Assembly: GCA_005883585.1 (NCBI GenBank)
Contig: VBFD01000109.1
Coordinates: 39,213 to 103,212, forward strand
Direction of reading: 5' to 3'
Length of the DNA: 64,000 bases
Source: UBA10449 sp005883585
GTDB lineage: Bacteria > Chloroflexota > Dormibacteria > Dormibacterales > Dormibacteraceae
Positions 25,427-34,305 of the stretch are shown here, piece after piece (the first letter of the stretch is position 1; every line of letters begins with the position of its first letter). The notes beneath the pieces were generated by a model that made no database searches, was not told the origin of the DNA, and saw only the letters and a program-made list of their open reading frames with translations. The position numbers were made by a program, and so were the translations under genes.

Positions 25427-25787
25427 TGACCAGCACGCCGAGGTAATAGAGCCATCGGAAGCCGTCGTCTTTGACCTCGAATCCGACCGAGAGCGCAAGA
25501 CCGGTCGCCAGCAGCAAACCCAGGATGCCGGCCCACCGCGTGGCCAAGCCGACGATCAACAGAATCGCCACCAAAGTCTCACCGGCAGTCTGGGCGACCG
25601 CGAAGAAAAACCAGTTCGGTGCCACGACCTGGGCGAGGAGATCACGGAGCCCGGGGATCGGGTTGGAAGGTCCGGCCGCCTGCATCAGGTCCCTGACCCA
25701 CCCGACTCCCTGCCATTTGGTGCTGGCGAAGTACAGCCAGTAGAGACCGACGGTTATGCGGAAGACGCTCGCCCAGGCCTCACTCAT
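25350..25787 (-). CDS. DoxX-family membrane protein
   Basis: A 145-residue protein with four hydrophobic helices. The N-terminal FRITVGLYWLYFASTKWQG and the segment PNWFFFAVAQTAGETLVAILLIVGLATRWAG match the DoxX/DoxD family. Members are small quinone-associated or thiosulfate-oxidation membrane subunits, or have unknown redox roles. The ATG at 25787 overlaps the stop of the beta-propeller gene by 8 nt, so translation is coupled. Its presence between a beta-propeller and a methyltransferase gene is unusual. Confidence 0.82.
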   Translation of the reverse strand: MSEAWASVFRITVGLYWLYFASTKWQGVGWVRDLMQAAGPSNPIPGLRDLLAQVVAPNWFFFAVAQTAGETLVAILLIVGLATRWAGILGLLLATGLALSVGFEVKDDGFRWLYYLGVLVNAQVIASGAGPIALARFSWVPAYLR

Positions 25788-26682
25788 GGGCGTTGACCGC
25801 GACGACGAGGAGGCCAAGCCGTGGATCCGCCGCCAGCCCGACCGCGGCGGCGCCACGCGCCCACCCGCCGGGGCTTCCGTTGCGAATCGCGAGCACGTCG
25901 CGCTCACCGTGAGCAGCGACAAAGATGGTCGATCCGGATTGCAGCACCTGGTCTGGGTCCTTGGGGGTAGCAAGCGTTTCGAAGCGGCCGGTAGCAGTGT
26001 CGAAGGAGAACACACCACCGGGGTCGGTGTCTTCAGCCGCACCTTCGGCCGCGATGAGGAGCGTGTCGCCTGCGCCTGGCGCGAGCCAGAACGGAGAGAG
26101 GCGCACGGGCATCCCCACCCGATGGTCGTCGCCGGCGGGTACGAGCTGGGCTCTTTCGTAATCGGCAGACCAGAGGCGCCCACCAGCAAAGGCCACCGCG
26201 AAACCGTTGCCCGCCGCCAGCTGGCCGCCGCCCAGCACGCTCAACTGTCCCCGGGTGCCCGCGACGACGACGTCACCCGCTCCATCGACGGTCATCGCCG
26301 CGGGGCCTTGAGGGACAGGATCCGAGGCGAGCTTTGTCCCGGTGGAGGGCTCGAGCTCCAGCACGGCAGCGCCGTCGAACAGGCTCACGAACAGCCGGCC
26401 TCGATGAACAAGCAGGCCAAAAGGCGCACCGCCGACGTGTTGCTTCCACGCCACCTGAAGGCCGGGCAGGCGCACCCCATAAACGTCGCCCGGGGCACTG
26501 TCCGCCACGAAGGCCATCTTGCCGTCATCGGCAACCGTCACCGCGACGGGGTCGCTACCAACTGACGCCGAACCCTGCTCACTCCCGTCTTGCAAAGACA
26601 GCAGCACCAGTCCGGTCTGCGGATACGCATGCGCCGAGGCGACCGGGGACGCGGCGCCGCATGCAATCGCGAGAGCTGCCAA
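25780..26682 (-). CDS. Exported beta-propeller (YVTN/NHL-like) protein
   Basis: About 300 residues. A short hydrophobic segment containing LAIACGAASPVASA acts as signal peptide, perhaps with a lipobox Cys. Then six to seven blade-like repeats follow: SDPVAVTVADDGKMAFVADS, GGAPFGLLVHRGRLFVS, QGPAAMTVDGAGDVVVAG, WLAPGAGDTLLIAAEG, QVLQSGSTIFVAAHG. Such propellers act as scaffolds or ligand binders outside the cell. No ATG or GTG precedes the signal; TTG 26682 is the best start, 8 nt after the radical SAM stop, and a rare codon slightly upstream is possible. The frame open to 27219 is antisense-like coding and is not the gene. Confidence 0.72.
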   Translation of the reverse strand: MAALAIACGAASPVASAHAYPQTGLVLLSLQDGSEQGSASVGSDPVAVTVADDGKMAFVADSAPGDVYGVRLPGLQVAWKQHVGGAPFGLLVHRGRLFVSLFDGAAVLELEPSTGTKLASDPVPQGPAAMTVDGAGDVVVAGTRGQLSVLGGGQLAAGNGFAVAFAGGRLWSADYERAQLVPAGDDHRVGMPVRLSPFWLAPGAGDTLLIAAEGAAEDTDPGGVFSFDTATGRFETLATPKDPDQVLQSGSTIFVAAHGERDVLAIRNGSPGGWARGAAAVGLAADPRLGLLVVAVNAHE

Positions 26683-26690
26683 AACGGCGG

Positions 26691-28028
26691 CTATCTGAGC
26701 GCGCGTAGCACTGGGTCCGTGGCGAGCTGGAAAGCTCTGGCCGCAGGTCGTAGATGCATCTTGTTCAGGCGATGCTGGATGGCCCCCTTCATGATCGCCG
26801 CCCGCAGCTTGTTCTCCGAGAAGTCGGTGTTGAACAGCAGCCGGTTGTGCCGGACCTTGTGCCACTCGCCTCGCTGCCGGCGCTCGCGGACGCGCTCGTA
26901 GAACCCTGTGCCGGGCAGCGGGTAGGCGATCGTGTAGCTCACGTAGTCGAGCGGCAGGCTGCTCGAGAAATTGATGCTGCGGATCAGCGAGTCGGTGGTC
27001 TCGCCCAGGTATCCGACCATGAAGAATCCGGCAGCCTTGATTCCGGCGGCGACGCATGCCTCGACGGCGGCCCGAGCCTGGTCGGGCGTTATGCCCTTCT
27101 TCATCTCCTTCAACACGTTCTCGTCGCCCGACTCGATGCCGAAGAAGATTCGCTTGCAGCCGGCGCGATGCATCTGCTCGAACAGCGCCTGGTCGACGTG
27201 CGTGACTCGGCTCAGGCACTCCCAGGTCAAAGGGAGATGTTCCTTCTCGATCGCTTCGGCCAGCTCGAAGGTGCGCTTGTAGTTGAGCGTGAACAGGTCG
27301 TCCGACATCCAGATGTGGTCGTAACCGAGCTCGGCGATCTCGCGCATCTCTGCGACGACCGATTCGACCGGCCGCGCGCTGAACAGGTCGCCGAAGACCG
27401 ACTTGTGACAGAAGTCACATCGGAACGGGCAGCCGCGCGTCGACATCAGCGGCGTGGTCGCGTCCTTCCAGTGCTTGCGCCAGTAGGCGATGTACTCGGC
27501 GTTCGGGATGTCGCCTCGGTAGGGCAGAGGCAGGTGCGACATGTCCTTGCTGCGGACGCGCGGAGTCGTGCGCACGATCTCGCCAGCGCGCTTGAACACA
27601 AGGCCAGGGATCTCCTCAAACCGCCGGTCGTCGAGGTGGTCCATGATCGAGACGATCGTCTCTTCGCCCTCGCCGACCGCGACGAGGTCGAACTGATCGA
27701 CGAAAGTGTCCGGCTCACCCGATGGATAGGGGCCGCCGACTACGGTCAGCGCCTTGTCGCGGACCTGGTCGGCGAGTGAAAAGGCCTCGTCCTGCATCGT
27801 GATCATGCAGTAGATGCCGATCACCGACGGCTTGAGACGGTCGATCTCGGCCACGACCTCTGCCCGCTCGAGGAAGGTGTGGTCGATGTGGCGCACCGAA
27901 TAGCCGGCACGACGCAGCGCCGCGCCCAGGTACATCAGTCCGAGCGACGGCATGATCCAGTGACGTCCCTGTTTCGGAGCTCGCTGCGGATATACGAGAA
28001 CGACGTCAGCTCGTTCCAACTCTCTCAC
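26691..28028 (-). CDS. B12-binding-domain radical SAM protein
   Basis: A 445-residue enzyme. The N-terminal cobalamin-binding Rossmann-like domain spans about 1-140 (PSLGLMYLGAALRRAGYSV, VVGGPYPSG, VAVGEGEETI) and lacks the DxHxxG His loop. The radical SAM core has the cluster cysteines 200, 204 and 207 in GCPFRCDFCHK, followed by WMSDDLFTLN and GIESGDENVLKEMKKG. It belongs to the BchE/HpnJ-like class, which methylates or rearranges unactivated carbons in lipids, cofactors and natural products. The GTG at 28028 overlaps the glycosyltransferase stop by 4 nt. The substrate is not known. Confidence 0.9.
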   Translation of the reverse strand: MRELERADVVLVYPQRAPKQGRHWIMPSLGLMYLGAALRRAGYSVRHIDHTFLERAEVVAEIDRLKPSVIGIYCMITMQDEAFSLADQVRDKALTVVGGPYPSGEPDTFVDQFDLVAVGEGEETIVSIMDHLDDRRFEEIPGLVFKRAGEIVRTTPRVRSKDMSHLPLPYRGDIPNAEYIAYWRKHWKDATTPLMSTRGCPFRCDFCHKSVFGDLFSARPVESVVAEMREIAELGYDHIWMSDDLFTLNYKRTFELAEAIEKEHLPLTWECLSRVTHVDQALFEQMHRAGCKRIFFGIESGDENVLKEMKKGITPDQARAAVEACVAAGIKAAGFFMVGYLGETTDSLIRSINFSSSLPLDYVSYTIAYPLPGTGFYERVRERRQRGEWHKVRHNRLLFNTDFSENKLRAAIMKGAIQHRLNKMHLRPAARAFQLATDPVLRALR

Positions 28029-31000
28029 CTCGCTGCCTGAACCAGGATCACGTAAGACGTGCCGGTGAACGACGGTCCGAACACGTAGTCCAGGCCGGCC
28101 CAGTTGAAGTCAGGCGGAACCAGCTCGCGTCCCCCATGCATCTGGGCACCGGCAATGAAGGGCAGCCAGTACTGCACGCCGAGACTCTTCGACTGCAGGC
28201 GCGCCCAGGCGCCGGTAACAGGCACCCAGTTGCCAAAGTTGCGATCGACCAAGGTCGGGCTCTTGTCGGCGGCGAAGTCGTTGAAGGCCGCCGACTGCTC
28301 GTTGAGTACGCCGACCTCGGTGAAGCCGGGCGCTAGTGACAGCACTTTGACGGCAACCCGAATGCCGATGGCGTCGACGGTGTACGTCACCTCGATCTGG
28401 CCGCGCGACTCGATCGGGTCGAAGGCGTAAGCGTGCGCGGCGTCGCCGCCGATCTCGTCGAGCGTGTAGGTCCGCTTCCAGGTCGTAGTCGTCAGAGTGG
28501 GAATGTCGTCGGTCTTCGCTGTGCGCGAGTAGACCCATCCGTCCGCGTAGTGGACGATCGGAACGCCGAGGCCCATGCCCTCTCCCGCTACTTCGACACC
28601 GGCCACCTCCAGGACGACTCCCTTGGCGAGGAACGCAGTCTTTCCCGTTCCGGTATCGCCCTCGATGCATGCAGCGACTCCTGGATAGATCGACTGCGTC
28701 TGCAGCTCCGATCCGAATCGGTAGGCGAACACCGGCTTGCCGCCCGCAACCTGGTAGTGCGCCTGCTCGCCGAGAGGCCCGAAAGGTGGGCTCGCGTGGC
28801 CGCTCGCCAGGTCGGGGAACAGCGACGTCGCTCTGTAGTAGCTGATGCCCTCGAGCACGAGCGCGTTGACTCCATTGGCGCTCATCCAGCTGACCGCCAG
28901 GCGGCGGTCGGGCGGCAGGACCTGTGAGCCGGCGATTTCGGCCGGCTGCCTGTGGCTGTAGTAGGCGACAACCGGGGAGTCGGTGATCAGCATTCCGTTC
29001 TGGCCGGCCGCAGCGTGACCTGCGGCGATGAGCCCGTTGTTGCCGGCCGCGAAATTGAAGAAGACCGGGAGGAAAGCGACGGCCAGCAGTGCGCCGGCCG
29101 CGGCGGCACCGACACGGGCCACGGCCGGCTGCCGGTCGAGCGCAGCCGCCGCCAGCAGGGCTAGGGACGGCAGCGCCGGGTACAGGTATCGATGGCTCCC
29201 CGTGTACGCGCCTGCCCCGACGAGCGCGAAAACCGTGGTGAGATAGACGAGGGCCGGTACGTGGAGAAAACGGATCACGGCTGGACCGCCGGCTGTTTCG
29301 GGACGGCGGATGGCACCGACCAGGCCGACAATGCCGAGTGCAAACAAAGGCAGGGCCGCCAGCCCGTAAGACGTCGCGAGCTGCACCAGCCGTGCGATGC
29401 CCGTTGCCGCGACGCTGCCGCGGGCGGCGGCGGACAGCACCTCGGTGGAGCCGCGCGCCAGCGAATGCGTGGCCGGCAGGTAGCCGAATTGCAACACTAC
29501 GAGCAAGGCGAGGGCCGGCACCGCCCATGCCGCCGCCGGAATGGAGTGCGCACTCCGCTTCCTGAGCCCCGCGACAACTTGCTCGAGGACAAGCACACCG
29601 ACCGCGGCGCCGATCCAGATCCACGCCTTGGTGGCGGTGACGGCGGCGAGGGCAGCGAGCAGGGCGGCCAATCGCATCTTGCGCTTGATCGCGGCCAGTG
29701 ACGCGCCGGCGAGCAAGGCAGTCATCAGCGGCTCGACGACCGCGGAGCCCGACGTGAAAAGGAAGACGGGATTGAGCGCGAGAAGAATCACCGCGAGCCG
29801 TCCCTGGCGGACGTTGGGCGCGATCCAATAGACGCACGTGAGCGTCGCCAGGCCGAGCATCGCGCCGAGGACCTTCAGCGCGCCGAGCTGCCACAACCCA
29901 AAGACGCGAAGCACCGCCGCAGCAAGCACGTGATAGCCAGGCAGCCAGGTGTCCTCCATACCGAACAGGGGATCGTGGAGGTGTCCGGTCGAGTCAAGGT
30001 TGGCAGCGATCAGCCAGTGCCCATAGCCATCCTCGAACGGTTCTGCCATCTGCGCGGCGACGACCAGGAGCAGCCCGCACAAACCGATCAAGCCGGCGGC
30101 AGGGGCCGCGGCCCGCAGCCGCCCGAGGGCGCGCCGGCCCATGCGGCGCAGCGTTACGACCTGGAGGAGGTCGGCCAGGCTGAGCGCCGCCACGGTGAGG
30201 AAGCCGGCCGCGAACAAGCTCGAGTAGGTGGCGACCAGGTATTGGCTCGCGACCAGGGCCACCGGCACGATCGCGAGCGCCGACAGCCCGAGCACGGCCT
30301 CGACGGCGGTCTTGGGGTCGCCGACGCGAACGTAGGCCTGGTCGCGCCACTCCTGGCCGCGCTCGACGATGCGGTACTTGGGCGTGCGCACGAACTCGCC
30401 GCCTCGCCTGGTCGCGCGGCCGAGCGCTAGAAGAGCGTTGAACGACATCCCCGCACCCACGAGCTGGCAGAGCACCGCAGGCACGCCCGCCCACCACGGC
30501 CGGCCTCGACGCGTCTGGGCGACCATGAACCCGATCCATGGGGAGGCGCTGACTGCGATGGCAAGCAGGAACGCATCCTCGAGCTGCCAGGGCACGTCGA
30601 CGTGGCTTTGGGAGTAGATGACCAGCAGAAACGGGTAGCAGGCGAGCTGGAGCAGCATGACAGGCCCGACGCCGTAAGCGACCAGGTGCACGGCGGCCTG
30701 AAACTTGACCGCCACGCGATTGGAGCTGCGCAGGACCGGGCCCATTAATAGGAAGGCGGACTGAAAGCTGCCGGTCGCCCATCGCGACTGCTGGCGGCGG
30801 TAGGCATCGATCGACACAGGCAGCTCCTCAGGCACGACGAGGTCATCGATGTAGGCGGCGCGCCAGCCGCGGAGCTGTGCGCGGTAGCTCAAATCGAGGT
30901 CTTCCGTCAGGGTGGCCGCACTCCAGCCGCCCGCGTCGTCGATCGTCTCGCGCCGCCACACGCCCGCCGTGCCGGTGAAGTTGGTGAAGTAGCCGCGGTC

Positions 31001-31612
31001 CGAGCGCACCGCCTGCTCGATCAAGAAGTGGAAGTCGATGGCGAGCGCCTGGAGGCGCGTGAACCACGAGTAACCCTCGTCGAGATGGCCCCAGCGAGCC
31101 TGCGCGAAGCCAATACGCGCGTCGTCGAAAACGCCTACGGTGCGGCGCAGAAAATCGGACAGGGGCACGAAGTCGGCGTCGAAGATCGCGACGAACGGGG
31201 CGCTCGTGAGGGTCAGGCCGTGAGCGAGCGCGCCCGCCTTGAAACCCTCGCGGGTGCCGCGCCTGACGTGGGTGATGTTGATTCCTTTTTGCCGCCAGTG
31301 GGCGACGCGCCTGCTCGCGATGAACGATGTCTCGTCGTCCGAGTCGTCGAGGACCTGCACCTCGAACCGTTCCCGGGACCAATCCATCTCGCATACGGCA
31401 TCGATGACGCGTTCGGCGACGTAGCGTTCGTTGTAGATCGGGATCTGCACGCAGACGTCGTGCTCATCTCCGCTCGCGATCACGGCGCTAGGACCGTTGC
31501 GGATCCGGGTTGACCTCCAGGTCAGGAAGAGAAGGTTCAACCCGAAGCACAGGAGCGCGAAGCTGCTGGCGGCGAGGACGCCGAACGTGATCGCTGTGAT
31601 CGCCGCGATCAC
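28025..31612 (-). CDS. GT2 processive glycosyltransferase fused to GT-C membrane transferase and extracytoplasmic domain
   Basis: 1195 residues. A TM helix (5-30) is followed by a GT2 catalytic domain with DDSDD (89-93), DADF (145-148), TEDLD (236-240) and QQSRW (274-278). This is the set of processive CslA/BcsA-like enzymes. TM helices follow at about 305-400 and 440-485. A second module (about 505-870) has many TM helices and an EDGYGHW loop (527-533) in the first periplasmic segment, like GT39/ArnT GT-C transferases. The last 250 residues are a predicted beta-rich exterior domain. GTG 31612 overlaps the nucleotidyltransferase stop by 4 nt. It probably makes and transfers a surface glycan on a lipid carrier. 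Confidence 0.85.
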   Translation of the reverse strand: MIAAITAITFGVLAASSFALLCFGLNLLFLTWRSTRIRNGPSAVIASGDEHDVCVQIPIYNERYVAERVIDAVCEMDWSRERFEVQVLDDSDDETSFIASRRVAHWRQKGINITHVRRGTREGFKAGALAHGLTLTSAPFVAIFDADFVPLSDFLRRTVGVFDDARIGFAQARWGHLDEGYSWFTRLQALAIDFHFLIEQAVRSDRGYFTNFTGTAGVWRRETIDDAGGWSAATLTEDLDLSYRAQLRGWRAAYIDDLVVPEELPVSIDAYRRQQSRWATGSFQSAFLLMGPVLRSSNRVAVKFQAAVHLVAYGVGPVMLLQLACYPFLLVIYSQSHVDVPWQLEDAFLLAIAVSASPWIGFMVAQTRRGRPWWAGVPAVLCQLVGAGMSFNALLALGRATRRGGEFVRTPKYRIVERGQEWRDQAYVRVGDPKTAVEAVLGLSALAIVPVALVASQYLVATYSSLFAAGFLTVAALSLADLLQVVTLRRMGRRALGRLRAAAPAAGLIGLCGLLLVVAAQMAEPFEDGYGHWLIAANLDSTGHLHDPLFGMEDTWLPGYHVLAAAVLRVFGLWQLGALKVLGAMLGLATLTCVYWIAPNVRQGRLAVILLALNPVFLFTSGSAVVEPLMTALLAGASLAAIKRKMRLAALLAALAAVTATKAWIWIGAAVGVLVLEQVVAGLRKRSAHSIPAAAWAVPALALLVVLQFGYLPATHSLARGSTEVLSAAARGSVAATGIARLVQLATSYGLAALPLFALGIVGLVGAIRRPETAGGPAVIRFLHVPALVYLTTVFALVGAGAYTGSHRYLYPALPSLALLAAAALDRQPAVARVGAAAAGALLAVAFLPVFFNFAAGNNGLIAAGHAAAGQNGMLITDSPVVAYYSHRQPAEIAGSQVLPPDRRLAVSWMSANGVNALVLEGISYYRATSLFPDLASGHASPPFGPLGEQAHYQVAGGKPVFAYRFGSELQTQSIYPGVAACIEGDTGTGKTAFLAKGVVLEVAGVEVAGEGMGLGVPIVHYADGWVYSRTAKTDDIPTLTTTTWKRTYTLDEIGGDAAHAYAFDPIESRGQIEVTYTVDAIGIRVAVKVLSLAPGFTEVGVLNEQSAAFNDFAADKSPTLVDRNFGNWVPVTGAWARLQSKSLGVQYWLPFIAGAQMHGGRELVPPDFNWAGLDYVFGPSFTGTSYVILVQAAR

Positions 31613-32526
31613 GATGCGTCTGCCTCATCGAAGAGCGTGTAAGGCCGCATGGTTGCCCGCACGTATGCGACCCGCGCAAGCGCTTCGGGCTTGCCGCGTC
31701 GTGTCCACTGCATGTAACGCCATGCGGCATTGCCGACGCGGCGTGCGGCGCCGTCGAGCCCGGCCGGAAACAGCCACTGTGGTACGCGCGGGCGCGCTCC
31801 GGAATCGATGACCTGCATGTTCGAGCCGTACCCGAGCTGCGGAAAGTGATCGAGGAGCGCCTGGTTGGCGTCCAGCACCTCGTCGAAGACGTCGAGGCCG
31901 AACACCGGCCGCGACATCAGAAGCTCGAACGCCATGTCCTCGTCCTGACGCACGAGCGGATGGCACTGCGAGCTTTCGAGGATCAGGTTGGCCGTCATCA
32001 GGCGGGGCGCAAGAGGGCGCCGCGTCAGGTCGTCGACCGGCTTGGAACGGTGACGCATTGCATGGAGCAAGCCGAGGACGTTGACCGCCACGTATGCGAG
32101 GTGGCGCCGGCCGTCGTCGACGATGAGGTTCAAATCGACATCGTCGGAAGCGCGGAAACCGCCGCTTGCCAGCGAACCGGCGATGGAGACGCTGCGGATG
32201 AAGGGCGCGAAAGCAACGAGCGCCCGCACGAAGCGCAGGGTCATAGCCAGGTAGCTCGGCGCGTCGGAAGCGTGATCGGCGGCGCGCGAGCGGATATCAC
32301 CGGCGCGGGGTCCGTCAGACGGTTGCAAAACCAGGTCGTGGGCGAACGAGAGCTCAGCCGAAGCTGCCACCGCCCACCGCACCTCGGATTCGGACACGGG
32401 CCCGCCAAGGCACAGGCTGCCCAGGCGTTCCGGACCGAGGGCGAATCCGCGCCGAGACAGCAGAGCGACGGTCCTGCGGACACGCTCTGACGTCGACGAG
32501 GTCTGGGCAGGAGAATGGCCGATCAC
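31609..32526 (-). CDS. Nucleotidyltransferase-fold protein
   Basis: A 305-residue soluble protein. The central segment SIAGSLASGGFRASDDVDLNLIV is a pol-beta superfamily signature: the GS motif with the Asp-x-Asp metal site. The N-terminal third contains a winged-helix-like region (RRTVALLSRRGFALGPE) and the C-terminal part a helical domain with QCHPLVRQDEDMAFELL. Members transfer nucleotidyl groups to sugars, antibiotics, RNA or proteins. It is the first gene of the operon that continues through the glycosyltransferase fusion. It could activate a sugar or modify an enzyme, but neither is shown. Confidence 0.8.
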   Translation of the reverse strand: MIGHSPAQTSSTSERVRRTVALLSRRGFALGPERLGSLCLGGPVSESEVRWAVAASAELSFAHDLVLQPSDGPRAGDIRSRAADHASDAPSYLAMTLRFVRALVAFAPFIRSVSIAGSLASGGFRASDDVDLNLIVDDGRRHLAYVAVNVLGLLHAMRHRSKPVDDLTRRPLAPRLMTANLILESSQCHPLVRQDEDMAFELLMSRPVFGLDVFDEVLDANQALLDHFPQLGYGSNMQVIDSGARPRVPQWLFPAGLDGAARRVGNAAWRYMQWTRRGKPEALARVAYVRATMRPYTLFDEADAS

Positions 32527-32636
32527 CGCAGCGCCTCCAAGAGTCCTGACGGCTCCTAGGCCGATACGACCCCGGGTTACGTGCTACCCCGTACCATCAT
32601 CTTCTCTGAACCGCCCGTTTCATTTCAGGAGCCCAT

Positions 32637-34271
32637 ATGACCGCTGATGGACACTTCAAGGTCCCAACTCCCGTCAACGAGCCGGTTCGCGCCTACGCGC
32701 CCGGCGATCCGCACCGCACGAGCCTCAAAGCCCGGCTTGCCGAGCTGACCGACGCCCGCACCGAGGTCCCGATGCAGATCGGGGGCGAGCGCCGGTGGGG
32801 CTCATCGAGAGCAGACATCCGTTCGCCGCATCGACACGAGCTGGCCATAGCCGAATACGCCGTCGGAGGCAAAAAGGATTTTGACGACGCCGTCACGGCC
32901 GCGCTCGAGGCGCGACGCGGGTGGGCAGCCACCTCGTTCAACGACCGTGCCGCGGTCCTGTTGAGGGCGGCCTCGCTCCTGGCGGGCCCATGGCGCGACA
33001 CGATCAACGCGGCCACGATGCTGGGCCAGTCGAAGACGGTGCACCAGGCGGAGATCGATGCGGCCTGTGAGTCCGTCGATTTCTGGCGCTACAACGCGTT
33101 CTTCGCCGACCAGCTGCTGGGCCAGCAGCCGTTCAACGACGGCACCGCGTGGAACCGCCTCGAATACCGGCCGCTCGAAGGCTTCATCTTCGCCGTGAGC
33201 CCGTTCAACTTCACTTCGATCGCTGCCAACCTTCCGACCGCAGCCGCGCTCATGGGCAACACGGTCGTTTTCAAGCCCGCGACGCAGACCCTGCTCGTCA
33301 ACCACTTCCTCGTGGAATTGCTCAACGAAGCCGGCCTTCCGCCCGGCGTCATCAACATGGTGAGCGGCAGCGCGCAAGCGATCTCCGAGCAGGTCCTTGC
33401 GCACAAGGAGCTCGCGGGCATCCATTTCACGGGGTCCACCGAGGTGTTCCAGGGCATGTGGCGAACGGTCGGCCAGAACGTCGATCACTACCGCACGTAC
33501 CCCCGGCTTGTCGGCGAGACCGGTGGCAAAGACTTCGTGGTCGCCCACGAGTCGGCCGACTCAGATGCGCTGCGCACCGCGCTCATTCGCGGGGCGTTCG
33601 AGTACCAGGGCCAGAAATGCTCGGCAGCCTCTCGCGCCTACATCCCGCAATCGATGTGGAAGCGCTTACGGTCTGAGATGGCGGATGAGGTCGACGCCAT
33701 CCCTCAGGGGGACGTAGCCGACTTCCGCAACTTCATGGGCGCGGTGATCGATGGCAAGGCCTATGCCAAGCACATGGACGCGATCGAGTTCGCACGCAAG
33801 TCCGAGACCGCGAAGGTGGTCGCGGGCGGCAAGGGTGATGACAAGGTGGGCTGGTTCGTGAGGCCGACGGTCATCGAGACCACGGATCCCGACTTCAAGC
33901 TCCTGAAAGAGGAGTTGTTCGGACCCGTCCTGACGGTGTATCCGTACGCCGACGGGAAATTCGAGGACACACTCCAGCTCGTCGACCGCACGAGCCCTTA
34001 CGGGCTCACCGGGGCCATCTTCGCGCGCGACCGGCAGGCGATCCGCAAGGCGTCCGAGACTCTGGTCAACGCCGCGGGCAACTTCTACATAAACGACAAG
34101 CCGACCGGCGCGGTGGTCGGCCTGCAGCCGTTTGGCGGCGCGCGTGCTTCAGGCACCAACGACAAGGCGGGGTCGATCCTCAACCTCATCCGCTGGACCA
34201 GCCCGCGCGTGATCAAGGAGACATACGTCCCGCCCACCGACCACCGCTATCCGTTCATGGACGCGGAGTAA
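32637..34271 (+). CDS. pruA: L-glutamate gamma-semialdehyde (1-pyrroline-5-carboxylate) dehydrogenase
   Basis: A 544-residue aldehyde dehydrogenase. FTGSTEVFQGM precedes the catalytic Glu294 (LVGETGGKDF) and the catalytic Cys328 (EYQGQKCSAASR). SPFNFTSIAANLPTAAALMGNTVVFKP is the NAD-binding region, and LQPFGGARASGTNDKAG closes the domain. These blocks and the length match the PruA/RocA group that oxidises P5C semialdehyde to glutamate with NAD+. The ATG at 32637 has an AGGAG SD. No proline dehydrogenase gene is seen here. It heads a plus-strand run with the crotonase and the ABC exporter, which may be incidental. Confidence 0.92.
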   Translation: MTADGHFKVPTPVNEPVRAYAPGDPHRTSLKARLAELTDARTEVPMQIGGERRWGSSRADIRSPHRHELAIAEYAVGGKKDFDDAVTAALEARRGWAATSFNDRAAVLLRAASLLAGPWRDTINAATMLGQSKTVHQAEIDAACESVDFWRYNAFFADQLLGQQPFNDGTAWNRLEYRPLEGFIFAVSPFNFTSIAANLPTAAALMGNTVVFKPATQTLLVNHFLVELLNEAGLPPGVINMVSGSAQAISEQVLAHKELAGIHFTGSTEVFQGMWRTVGQNVDHYRTYPRLVGETGGKDFVVAHESADSDALRTALIRGAFEYQGQKCSAASRAYIPQSMWKRLRSEMADEVDAIPQGDVADFRNFMGAVIDGKAYAKHMDAIEFARKSETAKVVAGGKGDDKVGWFVRPTVIETTDPDFKLLKEELFGPVLTVYPYADGKFEDTLQLVDRTSPYGLTGAIFARDRQAIRKASETLVNAAGNFYINDKPTGAVVGLQPFGGARASGTNDKAGSILNLIRWTSPRVIKETYVPPTDHRYPFMDAE

Positions 34272-34305
34272 ACCTCCGGGAACCGATGACGAGACGGTCC
34301 CGGCC

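Noticed and set aside
24709..25536. 275-residue minus frame overlapping the methyltransferase
   Set aside because: The 24665-ending frame has all methyltransferase motifs; this one is Ser/Arg-rich shadow.
25780..27219. 479-residue start for the beta-propeller gene at 27219
   Set aside because: The extra N-terminus is Arg/Gly/His-rich shadow of the radical SAM gene and lies before a clear signal peptide.
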